Positions 56,331-64,000 of a stretch of 64,000 nt of DNA are shown here, one piece after another. Source of the DNA: Ensifer oleiphilus (GTDB lineage: Bacteria > Pseudomonadota > Alphaproteobacteria > Rhizobiales > Rhizobiaceae); the NCBI RefSeq assembly GCF_013371465.1, contig NZ_JABWDU010000003.1, positions 372,001-436,000 of the forward strand, read 5' to 3'. How positions within the stretch are numbered: position 1 is the first letter of the stretch; every line of letters starts with the position of its first letter. The notes beneath the pieces are model-generated. The model was not told where the DNA came from. It worked only from the letters and a program-made list of their open reading frames with translations, and made no database searches. The translations under genes were made by a program, and so were the position numbers.

Positions 56331-56611
56331 GGGTCCTGGAAGAGCTAGAGACATCGCCGAGGGGCCTGCTAAGCGATAGAAAATGAAGGTTAACAAGTCC
56401 CTTCCAAGGGCCGCCCGAAAGACGTCCGGCGGGCCGCTGAACCCGGCAAAGCGACCGCTGAAACGCCCGCAATCCCCATCCCGCTCAAGGGCATCGCGCC
56501 ATTCTGTCGCTGGCGGCCCGGGGACGAAAATATTTCTTCCGGTTCCCCATTCCGAGACGCTTCAGCATGGCGGGGCGAGCCGCTTCAGTCGGAGACGGAG
56601 GCCGCGACGAA

Positions 56612-56644
56612 TCGCACCGGCGTGACGAGGTCACGCCGGTGCGA
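56612..56644. other. Perfect 15-bp palindrome downstream of repB
   Basis: TCGCACCGGCGTGAC (56612-56626) and its exact complement (56630-56644) form a long hairpin with a 3-nt loop, 36 bp after the repB stop. There is no T tract after it on either side. It could be a terminator helped by Rho or a protein-binding site. The rest of 56331-56680 shows no gene; repC, which normally stands here, is missing. Confidence 0.6.
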
Positions 56645-56680
56645 GAATGACCGCCAAAAGTGTGCGACAATCCCGAGCGA

Positions 56681-57739
56681 TCAGCTCCGGCGCGCAGCCA
56701 CGAAAGCCGCGTGATGCTTGGCCAGCAGCTCGATCGCCTCATCGACAAAAGCCGGGCTGACGTCAGGCGAAAACTCGATCCGGGCGCTCTTTTCGTCCCG
56801 CTTCAGCTTGGCAAAGGCCCGGCCGTTTTCGTCCTTGAGAACCTCCGGCTTGGCCGGATCCTGCCTGTCGGTCCGCGACAGGCGTGCGAAGACGAGCTGA
56901 AAGCGCCGGTCGCTGTCGGCTTCGAGGAACCGCCTCAAACTTATCTCGTCCTCTGCCTTCTGCCGTGCCGGCTCGCCTTCCAGCAGAGCCCCGATCGCCA
57001 TCCAGCGTTCCCGGCCGACCTTGGGCGCCGGGCCGATAGCCCGCGCGATTGGCAGCGGAACGCTTTCGGCGACCTGGATCAATCGCGACAACTCGCTCTT
57101 CTGGACGGAAAGCGCGTCGCCGATCACCTTGCGATCGAAGCCTCGGTCGACGAGCGCCGAGGCAAAAAGCGCGCGCTCGATGAACGAAAGGTTGCGGCGT
57201 TCGGCGTTTTCCTTGCCCTGCGCCAGCACAAGCTCATCATCCGTCAAGGGTCGAACGATGGCCTTGACCTTGATGCCGAGACTGCGGACGGCGTTCAACC
57301 GTCGATGACCATAGGCGGTCTGATAGCGACCGTGCTTTTCCGGATGCGGGCGCACCAGGATCGGTGACTGCTGGCCGTTTTCGCGAATGCTGTCGCCGAG
57401 CGCCAGGAAGTCCGGATCGTCGAGTTCGCCGTCGGTCAAACGGTCGCCGACGAAAGAGGCGTCCACCAGATCGGGATCGAGTTCCACGACCCGTTCGCCC
57501 TGATGCAGCGCCTCGCGCAGCGACCGGGCTTCCTCGGCCTCACGCGTGATGCTGCCAAGCGAAAGACCCATGGCCTTGATGGCGCCCGACGCCGCACGGG
57601 GTGTTTCGACAGGCACAGGTACGGCTTTCGGGGCTGCCGTCTCGGCGGGGGCGGCCAAATTCTGCTCGGCTGCGGGCGCGGCCGGCGTTACGTTTCCGGA
57701 AAAAAGGGCACGCAGTTCGTTCTTGCGGTTGCCAGCCAT
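56681..57739 (-). CDS. repB: Plasmid partitioning protein RepB (ParB type)
   Basis: 352 residues, the usual RepB length. It has the ParB core: LGDSIRENGQQSPILVRPHPEKHGRYQTAYGHRRLNAVRSLGIKVKAIVRPL (ParB N-terminal and box II), then the HTH region ENAERRNLSFIERALFASALVDRGFDRKVIGDALSVQKSELSRLIQVAESVP. It binds parS sites of repABC replicons. The ATG at 57739 is five bases after the repA stop; the frame is open farther up inside repA. Confidence 0.94.
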   Translation of the reverse strand: MAGNRKNELRALFSGNVTPAAPAAEQNLAAPAETAAPKAVPVPVETPRAASGAIKAMGLSLGSITREAEEARSLREALHQGERVVELDPDLVDASFVGDRLTDGELDDPDFLALGDSIRENGQQSPILVRPHPEKHGRYQTAYGHRRLNAVRSLGIKVKAIVRPLTDDELVLAQGKENAERRNLSFIERALFASALVDRGFDRKVIGDALSVQKSELSRLIQVAESVPLPIARAIGPAPKVGRERWMAIGALLEGEPARQKAEDEISLRRFLEADSDRRFQLVFARLSRTDRQDPAKPEVLKDENGRAFAKLKRDEKSARIEFSPDVSPAFVDEAIELLAKHHAAFVAARRS

Positions 57740-57744
57740 GTCTC

Positions 57745-59004
57745 TTAGCGCCCCCAGGCCGCATGAATGAGAGCTTCGATCTCGCCGTTGACGGCGTTCA
57801 AGGATTCGATCGCGCGGTCGTAGGTGGCGCGCGTGAAATTTTCCCGGCCCACTTCGTAGAGCGTCTGCTTGGTGAGACCAGCATCGGAAACGGCGGTCGA
57901 CTTGACCATCGCCGAGGTCAGGACGCGGTCGCCGAACAGCGAGCGCATGAAACCGACGATCTGCGCCTGCGGGCCATCGTTCGGCTCGAAGCGGGTGACG
58001 AGATAGCGCAGGAAGTCGAAGTTGAGTTCGCCGCCCGCCTCGCGCACGACGCTCAGCAAGTCCGAGGTCATGTAGAGGAACTGGTTCATCGACGCGACGT
58101 CGAGCATCTGCGGATGCACGGTGACCAGCACCGACGTCGAGGCGCAAAGCGCCGACAGCGTGAGATAGCCGAGCTGCGGCGGGCAGTCGATGACAACGAC
58201 GTCGTAGTCGTCGGCAACGCTTGCCAATGCCGCCTGGACCCGCGCGAAGAACAACGGGCCGGCCTCCGAGCCATTGTGGCGGGCGCTGAGCGCCTGCGGC
58301 GTCGTGTGTTCGAACTCCTGCAGTTCCAGATTGCCGGGCACCAGGTCGAGCCCGTCGAAATAGGTCGGCCGGATGATGTCCTTTAGCGGCCGTGCCTCGG
58401 CGTCGTAGCGGATTGCGCCATAGAGCGTGTCGTTGCCGGTGAGGTCCAGTTCCGGCTGATAGCCGAAAAGGGCCGAAAGCGACGCCTGCGGATCGAGATC
58501 GACGGCCAGAACCCGGTGGCCGGTCATGGCGAGATATTGCGCAATGTGGACCGACGAGGTGGTCTTGCCGGAGCCGCCCTTGAAGTTGGTGACGGAAATC
58601 ACCTGCAGGTGTTCACCGCGCTCGCGGTCGCGCCATTTCAGGTAGCTGCGCGCCTTGGCGGCATTGCCTTTTGCAAGCGCCTGCTCGGCCAGGTGACGGC
58701 GGAGCGCATTGATATCGGAGAGCGAATAGGAGCGACGGCCGCCGGTTCCGGTATCGGGTTGCGGCCCCTCGCCCGCCAGCGACAGCTGGCGCAGATAACC
58801 GTCGGAGACGCCGATCAGCTTGGCGGCCTCGCCGGAGGTGAAGCTGCGAAGGGTCTTCATCGCGGTTGGCGGGAACAGACGCTCCCGCATCGCCTTCAGC
58901 TGTTCGGAAAGGGCGCGTGCATCGGCGGCGATCGCTTCATCCGCCGGCTGCCGGGCGTGGGAAAGATCCGTCTCGGGTCGCGTTTGTGTTACCGTCATAT
59001 CCAT
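57745..59004 (-). CDS. repA: Plasmid partitioning protein RepA (ParA type)
   Basis: 419 residues. An N-terminal helix-turn-helix (SGEAAKLIGVSDGYLRQLSLAGEGPQPDTGTGGRRSYSLSDINALRRHL) is followed by the ParA ATPase with the deviant Walker A KGGSGKTTS and DLDPQASLSALFG. It is a canonical RepA of repABC operons: partition and autorepression of the operon. An ATG at 58998 is another possible start. The usual third gene repC is not present after repB. Confidence 0.94.
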   Translation of the reverse strand: MDMTVTQTRPETDLSHARQPADEAIAADARALSEQLKAMRERLFPPTAMKTLRSFTSGEAAKLIGVSDGYLRQLSLAGEGPQPDTGTGGRRSYSLSDINALRRHLAEQALAKGNAAKARSYLKWRDRERGEHLQVISVTNFKGGSGKTTSSVHIAQYLAMTGHRVLAVDLDPQASLSALFGYQPELDLTGNDTLYGAIRYDAEARPLKDIIRPTYFDGLDLVPGNLELQEFEHTTPQALSARHNGSEAGPLFFARVQAALASVADDYDVVVIDCPPQLGYLTLSALCASTSVLVTVHPQMLDVASMNQFLYMTSDLLSVVREAGGELNFDFLRYLVTRFEPNDGPQAQIVGFMRSLFGDRVLTSAMVKSTAVSDAGLTKQTLYEVGRENFTRATYDRAIESLNAVNGEIEALIHAAWGR

Positions 59005-59211
59005 TCCCGCCGTGCTCCTGGCGTGCCGTCCCGCATGGTTTACGCTGGGGAGACACTAACAGAGATTTAATTCAGATACGCCTAAATGGCACATATTCAG
59101 AAAATTCCGTAACAGTGATGCCGGATGCAATGATTCGCGTCAAGGCGTCGGGCCGGATTCGAACATCCCAGTGAACACAATCCCCTGATGTTACGAGTCG
59201 AAGGAAACAGG

Positions 59212-59239
59212 AAAGCCGCCGACCCGAGGGCGGCGGCTT
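59212..59239 (-). terminator. Terminator of the peptidase/transporter operon
   Basis: AAGCCGCCG (59213-59221) pairs with CGGCGGCTT (59231-59239); on the minus strand the stem is followed by TTCCTGTTTC. It lies 38 bp after the M20 gene and 210 bp ahead of repA, so it isolates the two. The 59005-59212 space should hold the repA promoter. Confidence 0.7.
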
Positions 59240-59276
59240 CGTTGGAACATCGAGTCTTGGCAATATTGCCAGATGC

Positions 59277-60716
59277 TCAGAGCTTGGGACCGATATGAGC
59301 CGGGATCGGGCACCGGTAGGGGGTGCCCTCGGTCTTTTCCCGCCACTCGGACTTCGCGCGTGCCAGCAGGTCCGGATCGAGGATGAGATCAAGGCCGGTC
59401 GTTGCCAGCGACTTGGCGGCATGGGCGAACGCCTTGTGCGCCGCCGGGCTCTTGCCCTGCGCCACCACCTGCCAGGTGTGCGGCGCAGTGCCGATCGCCC
59501 AGGCAGGTGCCCAGCATTGCGCCGTCGGCGTCACCCAGCTGACATCGCCGACATCGGTCGAACCGGCACGGAAATGCGACTGACCCTCGAATTCACGAAG
59601 CCCCAGGTGCAGGCCGCTCGATCCGTCCATCCGGCTGTTGGCAAAGACATCGCCCTTGATCTGGTAAAGCCGGATGCTGCTGGCGATCGCCTCCGGCGTC
59701 ATCGTCTTCTGGATCTCGCGGGCAAACTCGACGTCGGCCTCATCGAAGGGAACCGGGCCGAGCGCAACCATGTTCTGGTGGATCGCCGTTTCCAGCGTGA
59801 TGTTGGGCAGCAGATTGGTGGCGGCGCGATCGAAGACGATCTCGACCTCCGTCTCTGTCATCATCGCCGCTCCCCTGGCGACCTTGTCGATGCGGGCAGC
59901 CAGTGCCAAGGCTTCCGGCATTTGCGGTGCGCGCACAAGATAGAGCGCTTCGGCACGCGCTTGGACGACATTGGCCGCCGTGCCGCCGGCATCGGTGATC
60001 GCGTAGTGCACGCGGCAATCCTGCGGCATGTGCTCGCGCAGGAAGTTGACGCCAATGTTCATCAGTTCCAGCGCGTCAAGCGCGCTACGCCCAAGATGGG
60101 CGCCGTTCGAGGCATGTGCCGCGACCCCCTTGAAACGATAGTAGATTTCGAGGACGGCGAGATTGTTGGTCGAGCGCACCCCGTTGAACGGTGCCGGATG
60201 CCAGGTGAGCGCGGTATCGACATCGGCAAAGGCGCCGGCGCGCGCCATGAAGGTCTTGCCGGAGCCGCCCTCTTCGCCAGGGCAGCCGTAGTAACGCACG
60301 GTTCCCGGCAGATTGTTTTCTCTGAGGTATTGCGCAAGTGCCACGGCGGCGAGAAGCGACCCCGTCCCGAGAAGATTGTGGCCGCAGCCGTGGCCGGTGC
60401 CCCCGTCCTCAAGCGGTTTCTCCTCAGCAATGCCGGCGATCTGGCTCAGGCCCGCCAGCGCGTCGAACTCGCCGAGAAGGGCGATGACCGGACCGCCCTC
60501 GCCTGCCTCGCCGGTAAAGGCCGTTTCGATATCGGCCGTTCCCCGCTTGATGCGAAACCCGTGCTTCTCCAACATCGCAATCTGCGTTGCCGCCGACTTG
60601 TGCTCGCGAAAGCTCAGTTCGGCATAGTCCCAGATCGCATCGCTCATCGCAGCGAATTCGGGCTTCAACGCCTCGACGATGTCGGAGAGAGCGGCGACGA
60701 CGGATGGCTGGGGCAT
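59277..60716 (-). CDS. M20 amidohydrolase, AbgB-like
   Basis: 479 residues of the M20D family, close to p-aminobenzoyl-glutamate hydrolase subunit B (AbgB). The zinc motif HGCGHNLLG and the catalytic Glu in YGCPGEEGGSGK are present, as is a dimerisation domain (NNLAVLEIYYRFKGVAAHASNGAHLGRSALDALELMN). It would hydrolyse N-acyl amino acids or dipeptides in the cytoplasm. The ATG at 60716 follows AGAGGA; an upstream ATG at 60740 lacks this. It is the last gene of the transporter operon. Confidence 0.88.
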   Translation of the reverse strand: MPQPSVVAALSDIVEALKPEFAAMSDAIWDYAELSFREHKSAATQIAMLEKHGFRIKRGTADIETAFTGEAGEGGPVIALLGEFDALAGLSQIAGIAEEKPLEDGGTGHGCGHNLLGTGSLLAAVALAQYLRENNLPGTVRYYGCPGEEGGSGKTFMARAGAFADVDTALTWHPAPFNGVRSTNNLAVLEIYYRFKGVAAHASNGAHLGRSALDALELMNIGVNFLREHMPQDCRVHYAITDAGGTAANVVQARAEALYLVRAPQMPEALALAARIDKVARGAAMMTETEVEIVFDRAATNLLPNITLETAIHQNMVALGPVPFDEADVEFAREIQKTMTPEAIASSIRLYQIKGDVFANSRMDGSSGLHLGLREFEGQSHFRAGSTDVGDVSWVTPTAQCWAPAWAIGTAPHTWQVVAQGKSPAAHKAFAHAAKSLATTGLDLILDPDLLARAKSEWREKTEGTPYRCPIPAHIGPKL

Positions 60717-60819
60717 AGATATTCCTCTTGCGGGCAGCATGGGGGGCCGGCCGCATTGGTATTTCTGTCTTCAGGTTGAAGGCGGCGGCACGGGTGCCGC
60801 CACCGAGGATTATACGGGG

Positions 60820-62364
60820 TTAGTCGTCGAGCGTGACTTCCCAGAGCCGGGTGTTCGACTGCCACACAGGCTCGCCGTGCAGCTTCTTCGTCGCGCCCCA
60901 GATGTCGACCATGTCGTACATGAAGATCCCCGGGACTTCCTCGAGCATCAGCTTGTGGAATTCGTCGAAGATTGCCTGGCGCTTGGCCTGGTCGGCCTCG
61001 ACATAGGCCGCCTTCATTAGCTCGATTGCCTTGGGGTTATCCCACATCAGCGAGGCGTTCTTGTCCTTGTTGCCGACGTAGAAGGAATACATCAGCGCTG
61101 GATCGAGACGCGGCGCGACCGACTGCGAGATCACCTGGTAGTTGCCGGAGCGGCGGCGATCGACCTGGGTCGCATAGTCCAGCACTTCGATCTGCACGTT
61201 GAGACCAACCTGTTGCATCATCGCCTGGGCGACGACTGCCGCCGGGAAGCTCGGCACGTTGCCGCGCTTGTTGGCGATGATGGTGATCGGCTCGCCGTTG
61301 TAGCCGGCATCCGCCAGATCCTTCTTGGCCTTTTCCAGGTCCATCGGGATCTTGGTCTTCTGGACGTCGGAGTAGAAGATCGAGTCCGCAGAAACCATCG
61401 AGCCGTTGGCCTCGCCTGTGCCGTTCGACACGGCGGCAACCAGCTGGTCGAGGTCGAGCGCTTCGGCCATGGCGCGGCGAACGGCGATGTTGCTCAGCAC
61501 CTTGTCGCGGGTCTGGAAGTAAAGCAGGTTCTTGCCGTTGTTGCGCTTGACGATCAGTTGCATCGTCTCGCTGTCCTTGAACTCCGAGATCAGGTCGGCG
61601 GAGACTTCGGCGGTGTCGAGCGCACCCGACAGCAGGCCGGTCTTCACCGTCGAGGCATCGGGGATGACCATGAACTTGATGCCGTCGACCAGCGGCCGCT
61701 TGGAGCCGACCATGCCATCCGGCTTGCCGTCATTGGCCGGCGAAACATAGGCGTCGTTCTTCTCGAGACGGACATATTCGCCCTTCTTCCACTCGGCCCA
61801 TTTGAACGGCCCGGTACCAATGGGCGCGACGAAGGCGCCGTCCGCGCCAACGGAGTCCTTGGCGATGATGCCGGTATAGCCGCATTCCGGACGCGCCATC
61901 AGGCCGAGGAAGACTGCCGAGGGCTTTTCGATCGTCATCGTGACCGTAGACGGATCGACGGCGGTGACCGCCGAAACCTTGATGGTCTTGCTGCCGTCGA
62001 AGTCGCCGGCGCAGGTCCACTTGGTGTCTGCGGCCATGTAGCGGTTCCAGTTCCAGACGACGTCGTCGGCCGTGACCGCATTGCCATTGTGGAACTTCAC
62101 GTCGTCCCGCAGCTTGAAGGTATAGGTCAGGCCATCCGGCGACACTTCAAAACCCTTGGCGACGAGTGGCTTGACCTCGCCGTTTTCGGCGTAGCCGACA
62201 AGGCCTTCGACGATGTGAAAGATCACGGAATCGGTGTTGCCATCACGGTTGACACCCGGGACGTTGCTGCGGATATCGGAGCTCTGCGCGACGACCAGGT
62301 CACGCGCCTCGGCAAAGCCGATGGCACTCATCAGCATGGTGCCGGCAAGGAAAATGTTCTTCAT
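60820..62364 (-). CDS. Peptide/oligopeptide ABC transporter solute-binding protein (family 5)
   Basis: 514 residues. A signal peptide (MKNIFLAGTMLMSAIGFAEA) is followed by the SBP family 5 pattern: VVAQSSDIRSNVPGV, PDGLTYTFKLRDDVKFHNGNAVTADDVVWNWNRYM, GTGPFKWAEWKKGEYVRLEKNDAY. It binds peptides or other small amines in the periplasm. Operon context: a peptide-type ATPase upstream and an M20 peptidase downstream suggest that the bound compound is hydrolysed after import. Confidence 0.93.
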   Translation of the reverse strand: MKNIFLAGTMLMSAIGFAEARDLVVAQSSDIRSNVPGVNRDGNTDSVIFHIVEGLVGYAENGEVKPLVAKGFEVSPDGLTYTFKLRDDVKFHNGNAVTADDVVWNWNRYMAADTKWTCAGDFDGSKTIKVSAVTAVDPSTVTMTIEKPSAVFLGLMARPECGYTGIIAKDSVGADGAFVAPIGTGPFKWAEWKKGEYVRLEKNDAYVSPANDGKPDGMVGSKRPLVDGIKFMVIPDASTVKTGLLSGALDTAEVSADLISEFKDSETMQLIVKRNNGKNLLYFQTRDKVLSNIAVRRAMAEALDLDQLVAAVSNGTGEANGSMVSADSIFYSDVQKTKIPMDLEKAKKDLADAGYNGEPITIIANKRGNVPSFPAAVVAQAMMQQVGLNVQIEVLDYATQVDRRRSGNYQVISQSVAPRLDPALMYSFYVGNKDKNASLMWDNPKAIELMKAAYVEADQAKRQAIFDEFHKLMLEEVPGIFMYDMVDIWGATKKLHGEPVWQSNTRLWEVTLDD

Positions 62365-62417
62365 GGTTCCACTCTTCTCCAGTTGTTTCTTGTTGGATTG
62401 TTGCGGTTGATTTCGGC

Positions 62418-63275
62418 TCAGAACGCGTCCCAGCAGGCCTTGGACAATAGGCCGATGGTTTCGAGCGCAATGGTGTAGCCGGGCGTGCCGTCGGCCATCA
62501 CCTGCGGCACGGCGTCGGTGAAGACGGCGATGCAGTAGAGCGGCCTGTTGTCGCGATAGACGAGGCCGGCATCCATGCGCCCGCGCTTGCCGCGCCCGGA
62601 CTTGCTGGCGACGACAGCCTCAAAAGGCAGGCGCGAGCGGATACCGTAGCGCAAGATCTGGTTTTTCAGCGTCTGCAGCGCAAAGCGGCAGAGCTCGACC
62701 GATGTGCCGAGACGGGCGGCGGCAGCTTCGTCATCCTGCGCAGCAAGAATGGCTTCGAGCAGCAGGATCTGGTCGGCCGCCGTCGTCGTCGTAACTTCGC
62801 CGAGCGAATGGTCCGGCTTCAGCCCGAGCGGCGGGATCAGGAAGCGATGGTGGGTTCCGGCCATCCCGATCGCCTTGCAGTAGCTGTCGACTTCTTCCAG
62901 CGTCAGCCGCTCCAACACCATCTTGGTGCAGACGTTGTCGCTCAAGACCATCATGCCGACGATGGCATCACGCAGCGAAATGACGATGCCCGGCGTCATG
63001 TAACGGAACATGCCGCTCGCGACCTCGTGCTTCAGCCGCTCTTCGTAGGTGATGGCTGAATCAAGATCGAGCCGGCCCTCGTGCGCCGCCTTCAGCGCCG
63101 CCATCATGATCGAGGTCTTGCGGGTGCTCGCCGACGGCGTCTCTTCGTTTTCGCCCCGCCCGATCGTCTCGCCGGTGTGGAGATTGCGGACGAGGAAGCG
63201 CGTGATGAACGGCTGGGCGTCGGCGATCGCATGAAGCTGTTCGGAGATGGTGGCGGTCGTGATCGCGATGGTCAT
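62418..63275 (-). CDS. Class A beta-lactamase-fold serine hydrolase, no signal peptide
   Basis: 285 residues. The active-site motifs of class A enzymes are present: S50-T-R-K53 (SxxK), S112-D-N114 (SDN) and K225-S-G227 (KTG-like). There is no signal sequence, and the omega-loop Glu that activates water in true beta-lactamases cannot be placed: the segment before VTTTTAADQ has no Glu at the expected distance. So it may be a different cytoplasmic hydrolase, for example of a peptide or a lactam. It lies one base after the transporter ATPase stop and 53 bp before the binding-protein gene. Confidence 0.82.
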   Translation of the reverse strand: MTIAITTATISEQLHAIADAQPFITRFLVRNLHTGETIGRGENEETPSASTRKTSIMMAALKAAHEGRLDLDSAITYEERLKHEVASGMFRYMTPGIVISLRDAIVGMMVLSDNVCTKMVLERLTLEEVDSYCKAIGMAGTHHRFLIPPLGLKPDHSLGEVTTTTAADQILLLEAILAAQDDEAAAARLGTSVELCRFALQTLKNQILRYGIRSRLPFEAVVASKSGRGKRGRMDAGLVYRDNRPLYCIAVFTDAVPQVMADGTPGYTIALETIGLLSKACWDAF

Positions 63276-63276
63276 G

Positions 63277-64000
63277 TCAGGCCTCCAGGCGCCATTTGAG
63301 GGTTACGCCGCCCGTCTGGTTGAGGTCGAGCGCCGGGATCGCCGACAGCAGCTTGCGCGTATAGGCCTCCTGGGGCTGGTCGAAGATGCGGTCGCGATCG
63401 CCCTGTTCGACGATGCGGCCGTCCTGCATGACGATCACCCGGTCTGCGACCTGCTCGACAACGCCGAGGTCGTGACTGATGAACAGGCAGGAAAAGCCGT
63501 AGCGCTTCTGCAGGTCGGAAAAGAGTTCGAGCACCTGCGCCCGCACCGTCACGTCGAGTGCCGAGACCGGTTCGTCGGCGATCAGGAACTTCGGCCGTCG
63601 GGCAATCGCCCGGGCAATGGCGACGCGCTGGCGCTGGCCGCCGGAAAGCTCATGCGGATAGCGGCTGGAAAAATCGCCACCGAGCCCGACCTCATCCAGC
63701 GTTTCCAGCGCCCGCTTGCGCTTGGCCGCGCCATCGAGATCGGGCACCAGCCGCAGCGCCTCTTCGACCAGCGCCTGAATGGTCATGCGTGGGTCGAGCG
63801 AGGAATAGGGGTCCTGGAAGACCATCTGGCAATTCAGCCGGTAATCGCGCCAGTCGGCGCTGCGCTCGCGGCCCTGGAAGAGGATCTCGCCTTCGCTCTC
63901 ATTGACGAGACCGGCGATCGTGCGCCCGAGCGTCGTCTTGCCCGAACCGGAGCCGCCGACGAGGGCAACGACTTCGCCGACGTGAATGTCGACACTAACG
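63277..64000 (-). CDS. Peptide ABC transporter ATPase (DppF/OppF type), start outside window
   Basis: The 3' part of the gene, about 241 codons, runs off the right end of the window. The visible sequence includes Walker A GGSGSGKTT, the Q-loop MVFQDPYSSLDPR, signature ELSGGQRQRVAIARA, Walker B FLIADEPVSALD and the His switch ISHD. A QEAYTRKLLSAIPAL tail is typical of the peptide-type ATPases. It belongs to the operon with the beta-lactamase-fold protein, the binding protein and the M20 enzyme. Confidence 0.93.
   Translation of the reverse strand, partial: VSVDIHVGEVVALVGGSGSGKTTLGRTIAGLVNESEGEILFQGRERSADWRDYRLNCQMVFQDPYSSLDPRMTIQALVEEALRLVPDLDGAAKRKRALETLDEVGLGGDFSSRYPHELSGGQRQRVAIARAIARRPKFLIADEPVSALDVTVRAQVLELFSDLQKRYGFSCLFISHDLGVVEQVADRVIVMQDGRIVEQGDRDRIFDQPQEAYTRKLLSAIPALDLNQTGGVTLKWRLEA

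Noticed and set aside
59140-59175. GTTCGAATCCGGCCC on the minus strand, like a tRNA T-arm
   Set aside because: Bases before the loop do not pair with those after it beyond the first pair, and no acceptor or anticodon arm is nearby.

Overview
The window reads as a high-GC alphaproteobacterial replicon of the Rhizobiaceae, most like Ensifer/Sinorhizobium. The reasons are the pcaDCHGB-pcaQ and pcaIJF-pcaR arrangement, a PcaQ box, repABC-type repA and repB genes, a general-stress (EcfG/RpoE2-like) promoter, two RIME-like intergenic palindromic repeats and many ABC uptake operons. Similar gene content sits on the pSymB chromid of S. meliloti, so a chromid or megaplasmid is likely, but this is inference.

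Layout. 1-378 is the C-terminal end of a class III nucleotide cyclase. 591-2424 is a queCDE operon for the queuosine precursor, with a compact preQ1-I riboswitch just before queC whose 3' end contains the ribosome binding site. 2697-6056 holds a short-chain dehydrogenase, a SufR-like Cys-cluster regulator divergent from superoxide dismutase, a flavin reductase and a TPR protein. 6075-10853 is pcaBGHCD, divergent from its activator pcaQ. 11329-16261 is the stress operon prkA-yeaH-spoVR behind an EcfG-like promoter. A decayed stretch with a fragment of a thioesterase gene follows, then an acetyltransferase and pobA/pobR. 20168-27121 encodes a 2,317-residue glycine-rich autotransporter, next to a GAF-LytTR regulator. 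28799-31584 holds the intact thioesterase, a 67-residue protein, a cytoplasmic sulfite-oxidase-like enzyme and pcaR. 31834-34692 is pcaIJF. PobA, PcaGH, PcaB, PcaC, PcaD, PcaIJ and PcaF together make a complete route from 4-hydroxybenzoate through protocatechuate to succinyl-CoA and acetyl-CoA.

36468-53146 is the most interesting part. Two adjacent minus-strand operons are each headed by two LacI-type operators (core AAACGTTT) whose centres are exactly 21 bp apart, and each encodes one of two paralogous LacI-family regulators. The first has a sugar ABC transporter, a GH63-like glucosidase, a GH42 beta-galactosidase and a LacI regulator. The second has a LacI regulator, an amino-acid binding protein, an unusual long permease, a short-chain dehydrogenase and a 1,018-residue three-part protein: hydroxylysine-kinase-like domain, M23 metallopeptidase domain, and a PLP phospho-lyase domain of the AGXT2L1/AGXT2L2 type. 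The gene set would fit the use of a glycosylated amino alcohol, for example glucosyl-galactosyl-hydroxylysine. That is a hypothesis.

53406-59004 carries a membrane-anchor-less FtsK translocase and a repA-repB partition pair with no repC beside it. 59277-64000 is a peptide-transporter operon containing an AbgB-like M20 amidohydrolase, a solute-binding protein, a class A beta-lactamase-fold enzyme without a signal peptide, and the truncated ATPase that runs off the window.
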